A stretch of DNA of 14,834 nt from Cellvibrionaceae bacterium (GTDB lineage Bacteria; Pseudomonadota; Gammaproteobacteria; Pseudomonadales; Cellvibrionaceae). The stretch is from positions 1 to 14,834 of the forward strand of contig JAGKXA010000096.1 of NCBI GenBank assembly GCA_021151615.1, in the 5' to 3' direction. How positions within the stretch are numbered: the first letter of the stretch is position 1; the number at the start of each line of letters is the position of its first letter. The position numbers and the translations under genes were made by a program. The notes under the pieces are model-generated. The model saw nothing but the letters and a program-made list of their open reading frames with translations, had not been told where the DNA came from and made no database searches. Below are positions 1 through 5,751 of the stretch, in pieces.

Positions 1-3
1 ATT

Positions 4-1044
4 ATGAATAAGACCATCCACTCGATTAGCCCGGAAATGCACGCCGAGTTTTCGCGTTTAAATCTCTGCGGCAACTGCAACAAGTTTTTGCAAGTCTTGG
101 AATTAATTAAAAAAATTTCCGTGCATCAGGCCACCGTACTAATCCAGGGGGAAACCGGCACCGGCAAAGAAAATGCGGCACGCGCAATCCATTATCTGGG
201 TGCGCGTGCTACCTGTCCGTTTATCCCTATCAATTGCGCAACCATCGCCGATGATTTGCTGGAAAGTGAATTGTTTGGCCATGAGAAAGGTGCCTTTACC
301 GATGCCCGTCATACCAAAGAAGGCCTGGTGGCAGTAGCCAACGGCGGTAGTCTTTTTCTGGATGAGGTTGATAGCCTTAGTCCCAAAGCCCAGGCGTCGC
401 TGCTGCGTTTTTTGCAAACCCAGGAATACCGACCTGTGGGATCCAAAAAAATATTGCGCGCCAATGTGCGCATAATCGCGGCGACTAATGCTGATTTAAA
501 ACGCATGGTGGAGTACAGGAAATTCCGTGAAGACCTCTACTTTCGCTTGAATGTACTGAATTTGTTGATGCCTCCTTTGCGCGAGCGCAAGGATGACATG
601 GGAATCATTGCTGAAAATTTACTGCAGCGCTTTTCTCGTGAATACGAATTGCCGGTAAAACTGTTATCCGAGCAAAGTTTACTGCATTTGCAGCAACAGT
701 CGTGGCCGGGCAATGTGCGTGAATTTGAAAATACGCTGCTGCGTGCTTATCTGTTGTCATCCGGGCAAGCGATTGATATCGGGAATGAATTATTTACTGA
801 TTGTGCGGTAGCAGAGGATGATTTTGCATGTGATCTTGATCCTAAAGTGGATGCAGGTTTTCCAGGCAGCTTTCAGGATGCCAAGGCGCGGGCGATTGTC
901 GAATTTGAAAAAGCCTATTTAATGCGTGTTATGCAAATTACTCATGGTAACGTGACTCTGGCTGCAAAGATCGCGGGCAAAGAGCGGCGAGCACTGGGAA
1001 AACTGCTGCAAAAATATCACATTGATAAATCCATTTACCGCTAG
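4..1044 (+). CDS. Sigma-54 enhancer-binding transcriptional activator without sensor domain
   Basis: This 346-residue protein is an AAA+ activator of RNA polymerase with sigma-54. Visible in order: a very short N-terminus, Walker A GETGTGKE (residues 49-56), the sigma-54 contact loop as GAFTDA (96-101, canonical GAFTGA), Walker B LFLDE (117-121), the FREDLYFRLNV segment with likely arginine finger, PLRERKDD, WPGNVREFEN, and a Fis-type helix-turn-helix at about 305-341. There is no receiver, GAF or PAS domain, so it resembles PspF in layout, and a partner protein or its own level would have to control it. The Gly-to-Asp change in the contact loop is unusual; function is probably kept, since everything else is intact. 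It lies directly upstream of a sigma-54 promoter and a three-site operator array, which it probably serves. Only three bases precede the ATG and they are in frame (att), so the true start could lie upstream of the window. Confidence 0.93.
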   Translation: MNKTIHSISPEMHAEFSRLNLCGNCNKFLQVLELIKKISVHQATVLIQGETGTGKENAARAIHYLGARATCPFIPINCATIADDLLESELFGHEKGAFTDARHTKEGLVAVANGGSLFLDEVDSLSPKAQASLLRFLQTQEYRPVGSKKILRANVRIIAATNADLKRMVEYRKFREDLYFRLNVLNLLMPPLRERKDDMGIIAENLLQRFSREYELPVKLLSEQSLLHLQQQSWPGNVREFENTLLRAYLLSSGQAIDIGNELFTDCAVAEDDFACDLDPKVDAGFPGSFQDAKARAIVEFEKAYLMRVMQITHGNVTLAAKIAGKERRALGKLLQKYHIDKSIYR

Positions 1045-1072
1045 CCAGGTTTTAGCTCAGCCTGTTTTAACG

Positions 1073-1094
1073 AAGCGCTTTATGCGCTTTTTTT
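1073..1094 (+). terminator. Intrinsic terminator after the activator gene
   Basis: AAGCGC (1073-1078) pairs fully with GCGCTT (1084-1089) across a TTTAT loop, and a run of seven T (1088-1094) follows. It lies 28 bases after the stop codon of the activator, so it separates that gene from the structural operon. Confidence 0.85.
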
Positions 1095-1105
1095 ATGCCG
1101 GTTTC

Positions 1106-1123
1106 CGGGTGAAATTTTACCCG
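1106..1123 (+). promoter_or_regulatory. Putative enhancer site 1 (GGGT-N8-ACCC)
   Basis: CGGGTGAAATTTTACCCG is an 18-base palindrome with one G-T imperfection. Its core GGGT-N8-ACCC (1107-1122) recurs at 1129-1144 and 1148-1163. It is about 220 bases upstream of the sigma-54 promoter, a usual distance for an upstream activator site. Binding by the neighbouring activator is inferred. Confidence 0.65.
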
Positions 1124-1128
1124 CTGCA

Positions 1129-1144
1129 GGGTTTTCTCTAACCC
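1129..1144 (+). promoter_or_regulatory. Putative enhancer site 2 (GGGT-N8-ACCC)
   Basis: GGGT (1129-1132) and ACCC (1141-1144) have the same arms and the same 8-base spacing as site 1, but an unrelated spacer (TTTCTCTA). It starts 22 bases after site 1, about two helical turns, so both would face the same side of the DNA. The conserved arms with a free spacer point to a dimeric binding protein. Confidence 0.65.
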
Positions 1145-1147
1145 ACC

Positions 1148-1163
1148 GGGTCGACATTGACCC
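1148..1163 (+). promoter_or_regulatory. Putative enhancer site 3 (GGGT-N8-ACCC)
   Basis: GGGT (1148-1151) and ACCC (1160-1163) repeat the arms of sites 1 and 2, starting 19 bases after site 2. The flanks extend the symmetry: CAC (1144-1146) pairs with GTG (1165-1167), giving eight matched positions out of nine per arm when the register GGGTC/GACCC is used. Confidence 0.65.
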
Positions 1164-1221
1164 AGTGATCGCTGTGATGAATTTGTGCATATTGCTAAAG
1201 AATTGCGGAATGGCGAATAGG

Positions 1222-1239
1222 TTCTGTATCAACAGAATA
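1222..1239 (+). promoter_or_regulatory. IHF-like site and inverted repeat
   Basis: TTCTGT (1222-1227) and ACAGAA (1232-1237) form a perfect inverted repeat with a 4-base spacer. Overlapping it, TATCAACAGAATA (1227-1239) fits the IHF consensus WATCAANNNNTTR with one mismatch. It lies between the enhancer-like array and the promoter, where IHF often bends DNA for sigma-54 promoters. It could instead be a further regulator site, since the half-site TTCTGT recurs at 1280-1285. Confidence 0.35.
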
Positions 1240-1328
1240 TAGGTGTCTGGAGCGCTGGCCGCATTTTTTTGCCGACATTTTCTGTTCGCATGGAAGAAAT
1301 TTTGTCTGAATGCCAATAAAAAATTTGC

Positions 1329-1344
1329 TGGCACAGCGCTTGCT
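1329..1344 (+). promoter_or_regulatory. Sigma-54 (-24/-12) promoter of the injection-system operon
   Basis: TGGCACAGCGCTTGCT matches the sigma-54 consensus TGGCACG-N4-TTGCW except for one base. The invariant GG (1330-1331) and GC (1342-1343) are ten bases apart as required. Transcription would start near 1355, giving a leader of about 37 bases before the TTG start codon at 1392. The adjacent sigma-54 activator gene and the upstream repeated sites support the call. Confidence 0.85.
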
Positions 1345-1377
1345 GTAGCGGATAGGTATTAGCAAATAGTTTGCAAT

Positions 1378-1383
1378 AAGGAG
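1378..1383 (+). promoter_or_regulatory. Ribosome binding site deciding the TTG start at 1392
   Basis: AAGGAG ends eight bases before TTG at 1392. There is no ATG in a comparable position, so this site decides the start. Confidence 0.8.
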
Positions 1384-1391
1384 ATACAGGT

Positions 1392-2024
1392 TTGGCTTCC
1401 TATAAGGCGGTGCAAGGTGTTCTTTATGCGTTGCGTGATTTTCTGAAAGAGCGCATGAAGAATGATTTGGACACAGTGCTCACATCGCCCGATGTGAGCA
1501 TTTTGGGTACCGTGGAATTGCGCAAACCACCAACAGAATCCAGCGGCGAAAATGCACCCAAGATAAATAGTGTCGGGATTTATTTGCATCGTGTGTCGGT
1601 AGATCCCTTTGGGCGTAACCGCTATACGCAATCGCGCCTACCGAATTCGGCTCCGCAGCCAGAGCTTGCAGTTAACCTGCATATTTTTTTACTTGCCTGG
1701 ACCACCAACGGCGAAAGCGAAGCCGTGTTAACGACTTGGGCAATGCAGCAAATCGGTTCTGCATTGGAGTTGGGCTATTCCCATTTGCACACTTACGATG
1801 CGAGCTGGGCGCAGGATGATGTAATTCAAATTCAGCCCGAAGAAATGAGCACCGAAGACCTGCTACGCATTTGGGATTCGCTACCCGGTAATTACATTTT
1901 ATCAGTTCCTTATATTGTAAAAACCCTGCGGTTGTTACCAGTGCCGGAAGTGACCGAAAACAAACCTGTCACCTCGTTGGTAACTCCCTATTTTGGTGTT
2001 GGAGAGCGTGCGCATGGAAACTAA
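1392..2024 (+). CDS. Pvc16-type tube terminator/cap protein (DUF4255)
   Basis: This 210-residue protein fits the DUF4255 family, the N-terminal domain of Pvc16/Afp16, which closes the distal end of the tube and sheath in eCIS particles. The typical pattern is visible: an N-terminal helix of the type YKAVQGVLYALRDFL, the beta segment around NSVGIYLHRVSVDP (the family's early hairpin), the hydrophobic strand AVNLHIFLLAWTT, a following helix (TTWAMQQIGSALE), then EDLLRIWDSLPGNYILSVPYIVKTLRLLPV near the C-terminus. Translation starts at TTG with a strong AAGGAG eight bases upstream. It is the first gene after the sigma-54 promoter, so the operon opens with a termination component. The following gene overlaps it by 11 bases. 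The family call is firm; the cap role follows from characterised homologues. Confidence 0.88.
   Translation: MASYKAVQGVLYALRDFLKERMKNDLDTVLTSPDVSILGTVELRKPPTESSGENAPKINSVGIYLHRVSVDPFGRNRYTQSRLPNSAPQPELAVNLHIFLLAWTTNGESEAVLTTWAMQQIGSALELGYSHLHTYDASWAQDDVIQIQPEEMSTEDLLRIWDSLPGNYILSVPYIVKTLRLLPVPEVTENKPVTSLVTPYFGVGERAHGN
2001..2006 (+). promoter_or_regulatory. Ribosome binding site deciding the ATG start at 2014
   Basis: GGAGAG lies seven bases before ATG at 2014, within the end of the cap gene. It favours this start over the in-frame TTG at 1993, which would lengthen the overlap without a ribosome binding site. Confidence 0.65.
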
Positions 2025-2892
2025 TGCTCCGCTCCTGGAAACACACTGGACGCAGGTAGAAAATTGTTTTTGGCTATTTGATGCCACCAGTTCCGGGGCT
2101 GCGAATAAACCCGGTATTAACAAAATAGTTACCATCAATATTTTTAAAATCACACCCAGCCAGCGTTTCAGCTTGATCAACAAAGGGCACCGCATTGCGC
2201 TTTTGTTACCGCAACATGCGCAGCGCAATAAAGCAAAAAGTAAAGACACTTTGCGCGCGGCCAACCCCGGGGTAGAAATTGATACAACGCAATTGTCAGT
2301 AACCAGAGCGGAACTTGCTCATGGTGCGCAGCAGGTTACGCGCATTGAGGGCTCGCTGATTGATCCCGCGCGACAATTTAATCCGCGCTGGTTTGCGCGC
2401 AATTTATTGGTATTTGATATCAATCAGCTGGAGCAAAATGCCATAGGTCTGTTTCGCCACACCCAGGCAATTAGTGTGAGTGCCGGTGGCAGCGTGCGTG
2501 GGTTGCTGCAACTGGAAAACGGCGCTCCGTTGCCCTGGGCGATACTAACGCTACGTTTGCAATTGCAAGCACCGCAACCAGCACCTGTTTTGCAATTCCA
2601 AACCCAGGCAAATCAGTTTGGCGATTTTATTGTGTCGCTCACCGAATTGGCAGCGCCGGAATTTGATATGCCCACACAGGTTTACAACGCGCAATTGCGC
2701 ATCGCGCGCTGTGCAATTAAATCCGGCTTGCCCGATCCGGATGATGTAGAAAATCTGGAGGTGTTGGCCTTGGCGGCGCAGAACGATGCCCCTGAGTTTG
2801 TAGAGTTTGCCACCTTTGAAATAAGGCCCGGTGAACATCAATACTTGCACAGCCATGGGCGAACCGCCTTGTTGGTGAAGCCGAGCGGATAG
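2014..2892 (+). CDS. Unrecognised eCIS-operon protein with a beta-sandwich segment
   Basis: I do not recognise the family of this 292-residue protein. The N-terminal half (about 1-150) has a conserved-looking start (HWTQVENCFWLFDATSSG) and mixed strands. Residues about 158-215 look like a carboxypeptidase-regulatory or CNA-B type beta-sandwich: a G-x-V-x-G-x-L start, then ENGAPLPWAILTLRL, and a later FGDFIVSL strand, the pattern in which a small domain carries a side-chain network rather than an enzyme site. There is no signal peptide or membrane segment. It overlaps the cap gene by 11 bases and precedes the sheath gene, so a part in finishing or decorating the distal tail end is plausible. 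The start at 2014 is chosen by GGAGAG at 2001-2006. Position in the operon, not sequence, carries the functional hint. Confidence 0.8.
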   Translation: METNAPLLETHWTQVENCFWLFDATSSGAANKPGINKIVTINIFKITPSQRFSLINKGHRIALLLPQHAQRNKAKSKDTLRAANPGVEIDTTQLSVTRAELAHGAQQVTRIEGSLIDPARQFNPRWFARNLLVFDINQLEQNAIGLFRHTQAISVSAGGSVRGLLQLENGAPLPWAILTLRLQLQAPQPAPVLQFQTQANQFGDFIVSLTELAAPEFDMPTQVYNAQLRIARCAIKSGLPDPDDVENLEVLALAAQNDAPEFVEFATFEIRPGEHQYLHSHGRTALLVKPSG

Positions 2893-2966
2893 CAGCTCGC
2901 GTTTTTGATTCGATTTTTTCCGTTTAATTTGTGAATGAATTTTCAGCCCATTGAGGGAGACAACAA

Positions 2967-5210
2967 ATGTCTGAATATCTAGCGCCCGGTGTGTTTGTTG
3001 AAGAAGTAAGTTTCCGCTCCAAATCGATTGAAGGTGTGGGTACCAGTGTGTGCGGTATGGTGGGGCCTACGCGGTTTGGCCCGGTGCGGGGAACCCCGGA
3101 AGTGCTCACCAGTTATGGCGAGTTTGAAAAAATATTTGGCGATTCCGCTGGCTTGGTTTTTACCAAAGACGGTGTAACCCAGCCGGCCGTGGTGAATTAT
3201 TCTGCGTTGGCGGCGCGTGCTTTTTTTGAGAATGGCGGCAAGCAGTTGTACTTCACCCGCGTCATTGCCGGTGGAAATGATAGTGATGCCTATGGCGCTG
3301 GCGGAACGGCGGTAGTGGCATCGGCGACAGCCGCCAATGGCTTGTTGGGAGTTGCTGCGCGCTACCCTGGCGCAGGGGGTAATTTGGATTTGGTGGTGAA
3401 TTGGCTGGATCAGGAAAATTTGGCGCGCACGCGCAGCTACCAGTCGTTTGATGCGATACCGGATGGCGCAGAGGGCGTGGTTAGCATCAAGGTTCCGCTG
3501 GCGAAAGATAAGTTCACAGGCACGATCACTCATCCGGACGGTGAATTTCCGTTAAAAGAAATTACCGCGCTCGTGAAAAAAACGGCAACCGGATTACTGT
3601 TTTTAACCGGCAGCAGTGCGGAAATAGTCAACACAGATGAAACTGCCGTGATTAAAGTTGCTGCGAGTGTGCTGGGTGATGGATTAACGCAAGCCGGACT
3701 GGCGTTGTTGACCTATGAATTTAAGCAGACCTGGGCAACAGCGCCCACTGGCGACAAGCTGCAAGGCAATACCCCATTTGAATTGGTGTTAAATTCCACC
3801 ACCAATAACCTAACGCGATTTATTAACGTCAATATTGGTTCGAGTAATATTTTGCGCGGCACATTAAATGTCGCCGGCACTGAATTGACGGTTGTGATTG
3901 ATGATGGCGATCCGCTAACAAGTGACACGAAAATAATTCCACTCGCGGTATTTAGCGCGTTCACCAGCCCAATTAAATCCCTGAGTTTGCAGCGGTCATT
4001 TTCGCTGCAGACGGTGCGCCGCAAAAAAACAGCGGCTGATCCACAAGGTAAACCTGGCGTTGGCGAAACGGTTTACGTCTCGCCGGTGCTGAGTCTGGAA
4101 AGCAGTGCCGACAACTATATTGCAAAAATTCTGGCACGCGCACCGCAAAAAAAATTGGATGAACTCACGGTGCCGGTAGTGGCGAGCATTCCGCCCGGCA
4201 CCTCTTCTGCCAATATTTTTACCGCGCTCTATCAACTGTTTGCGTTGACTCCGACGGCTCTTAACCCAACCTCCGCGTTGAACGCGCCGCTGCATGTCAT
4301 AGTGCTGGGCAATGGTACCGATGGCGCCTTTCCCAAGGCAATTGATTACGCCGGTGAAATGGACGAGCAGGGACCCACGGGTTTTGCTGCGCTGGAAAAT
4401 GTTGAAGATGTGTCCATAGTCGCGACTCCGGCGGCCACAGCGGATAAAACACTGACCACCCATCATTCGATAGTGGTGGAGTTGGAAAAGCACTGCATGA
4501 AAATGCGCTATCGCTTTGGTCTCGTGGATTCGGGTGAAGATTGGAGCCTTGCAGAAGTACAAAAATTTCGCGATAACTTTGATAACTCGCGCTTGGCACT
4601 CTACAGCCCCTGGGTGGTAGTGGCGGATCCTTTGGGCGAGAAAGAAACCGTCAATGCACCGCCCTCCGGTTTTATCGCCGGCATTTATGCGCGTACCGAT
4701 GTGGATCGCGGTGTGCACAAAGCGCCGGCCAATACCCCGGTTTTAGGCGCACTGCGTTTTTCCCAAAACATCAATAAATTCCAGCAGGAATTGCTCAACC
4801 CCAAACACATAAATTGTTTGCGCTCCTTTAGCGGCCGTGGTCATCAGGTATGGGGTGGGCGCACTTTGTCCAGCGACCCTGAATGGAAATATGTCAATGT
4901 GCGGCGCTATTTCCTCTATCTCGAACGCTCGGTTGAAAAAGGAACCCAGTGGGCGGTATTTGAACCCAATGGAGAGCGTCTTTGGGCCAATGTGGTGACT
5001 ACCATCGAAAGTTTTTTATTTAACGAATGGAAAAATGGCCGTCTGCTTGGTAGTAAACCTTCGGCCGCCTATTTCGTGCGCTGCGATAGAACCACCATGA
5101 GCCAAAACGATTTGGATAACGGACGTTTGATTTGCGAAGTGGGTGTTGCGCCGTTAACACCGGCTGAGTTTGTTATTTTCAGGATCGGTCAAAAAACGGC
5201 AGATGCCTGA
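2967..5210 (+). CDS. Contractile tail sheath protein (Pvc2-type), large form
   Basis: This 747-residue protein is the contractile sheath that drives the tube through the target envelope. It opens with the classical arm and first strands (YLAPGVFVEEV, then VGPTRFGPV and a YSALAARAFFENGGKQLYFTRV helix-strand). Near residue 476 comes LENVEDVSIVATP, near 543 LALYSPWVVV, near 565 PPSGFIAGIYARTD followed by KAPAN, and at about 681-710 the C-terminal ESFLFNEWKNGRLLG with APLTPAEFVIFRI after it. All are hallmarks of the tail sheath family. Residues of roughly 150-400 are an extra beta-rich region, which makes this protein much longer than Afp/PVC sheaths of roughly 350-450 residues. It would sit on the outside of the particle. 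GAGGGAGA at 2953-2960 is a strong ribosome binding site. It is the only canonical sheath gene in the window; a degenerate relative lies at 5752-7371. Confidence 0.95.
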   Translation: MSEYLAPGVFVEEVSFRSKSIEGVGTSVCGMVGPTRFGPVRGTPEVLTSYGEFEKIFGDSAGLVFTKDGVTQPAVVNYSALAARAFFENGGKQLYFTRVIAGGNDSDAYGAGGTAVVASATAANGLLGVAARYPGAGGNLDLVVNWLDQENLARTRSYQSFDAIPDGAEGVVSIKVPLAKDKFTGTITHPDGEFPLKEITALVKKTATGLLFLTGSSAEIVNTDETAVIKVAASVLGDGLTQAGLALLTYEFKQTWATAPTGDKLQGNTPFELVLNSTTNNLTRFINVNIGSSNILRGTLNVAGTELTVVIDDGDPLTSDTKIIPLAVFSAFTSPIKSLSLQRSFSLQTVRRKKTAADPQGKPGVGETVYVSPVLSLESSADNYIAKILARAPQKKLDELTVPVVASIPPGTSSANIFTALYQLFALTPTALNPTSALNAPLHVIVLGNGTDGAFPKAIDYAGEMDEQGPTGFAALENVEDVSIVATPAATADKTLTTHHSIVVELEKHCMKMRYRFGLVDSGEDWSLAEVQKFRDNFDNSRLALYSPWVVVADPLGEKETVNAPPSGFIAGIYARTDVDRGVHKAPANTPVLGALRFSQNINKFQQELLNPKHINCLRSFSGRGHQVWGGRTLSSDPEWKYVNVRRYFLYLERSVEKGTQWAVFEPNGERLWANVVTTIESFLFNEWKNGRLLGSKPSAAYFVRCDRTTMSQNDLDNGRLICEVGVAPLTPAEFVIFRIGQKTADA

Positions 5211-5223
5211 TTAACATAATCAG
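5207..5223 (+). other. Hairpin between sheath and tube genes
   Basis: CTGATTA (5207-5213) and TAATCAG (5217-5223) form a perfect seven-pair stem with an ACA loop, overlapping the sheath stop codon. No T run follows, so it is not an intrinsic terminator. A role in protecting or processing the message between two genes that need different output is possible but unproven. Confidence 0.45.
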
Positions 5224-5274
5224 ATTGATGAAAAATTATTCATGCAAATTTTTGAAATAGTACGGAGATAAATT

Positions 5275-5736
5275 ATGCCTGTACCACGTCCAACTCCCTA
5301 TTCTGCATTTAATTTCCTGGTGGGAATTGAAGGTATTGATGAAACTGCCGATGTCGGCGGCTTTTCTGAAGTCTCGGGTCTGAATACCGAGGTGACTATC
5401 GCCGAATATCGCGCGGGCAATGCCAAAGTAAATTACGTCACTAAAGTGTTAGGTATCAATAAAAGCGGTGATGTCACGCTCAAGCGCGGCGTAATGGGCG
5501 CGCAAAATATTTATGAGTGGCTCAATGCCGCCCGCGCAGGCGATGTCAAAGCGAAAAAGGCGTCGGTCACCATCAAGCTTCTCAATGAACAGCGCGATGA
5601 GCAGCCGGTAGTGACTTGGACGTTGAAAGGCGTTACGCCGATTAAATGGACGGGGCCAACGCTCACCGCTAAAGGCGGTGGCGATGTCGCTATCGAAGAA
5701 CTGGTAATGTCCGTTGAATACATCGAGCAGTCTTGA
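5275..5736 (+). CDS. Inner tube protein (gp19-like, Pvc1-type)
   Basis: This 153-residue protein belongs to the T4-like gp19 / phage tail tube family. Stacked hexameric rings of it form the rigid tube inside the sheath. The N-terminus has the family pattern (SAFNFLVGIEGID followed by GGFSEVSGLNTEV), then a charged loop, DVTLKRGVMGAQNIYEWL in the middle, and a strand-rich end (VTWTLKGVTPIKWTGP, then IEELVMSVEYIE). Length is normal for the family. GGAG (5264-5267) lies seven bases before the ATG, so this abundant component has its own good ribosome binding site after a 64-base gap from the sheath gene. A second, more divergent tube-like protein is encoded at 7364-7891; this one is the better candidate for the bulk tube. 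Confidence 0.93.
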   Translation: MPVPRPTPYSAFNFLVGIEGIDETADVGGFSEVSGLNTEVTIAEYRAGNAKVNYVTKVLGINKSGDVTLKRGVMGAQNIYEWLNAARAGDVKAKKASVTIKLLNEQRDEQPVVTWTLKGVTPIKWTGPTLTAKGGGDVAIEELVMSVEYIEQS

Positions 5737-5751
5737 TAGCACGGGGCTGGT

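Larger units (their letters stand above)
1045..1391 (+). promoter_or_regulatory. Intergenic control region of the injection-system operon
   Basis: No gene is visible in these 347 bases. They hold, in order, an intrinsic terminator for the activator gene, three GGGT-N8-ACCC sites, an IHF-like site inside an inverted repeat, a sigma-54 promoter, a short leader and the ribosome binding site of the first operon gene. In the leader, GCAAA (1362-1366) and TTTGC (1370-1374) could form a five-pair hairpin ending three bases before the Shine-Dalgarno sequence. The stretch 1168-1221 shows nothing I can name. Confidence 0.8.

Noticed and set aside
2882..2906. Possible terminator or attenuator before the sheath gene (CGAGC and GCTCG, then TTTTT)
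   Set aside because: The stem has only five pairs with an 8-base loop, and two bases separate it from the T run. It would cut the operon before its main product, so I do not call it.
2979..3533. Open frame of 184 codons on the - strand
   Set aside because: Shadow of the sheath gene; the product is rich in Arg, His and Ile without any domain pattern.
3996..4718. Open frame of 240 codons on the - strand
   Set aside because: It lies wholly inside the clear sheath gene on the other strand, has low-complexity His/Arg-rich translation and no family features.
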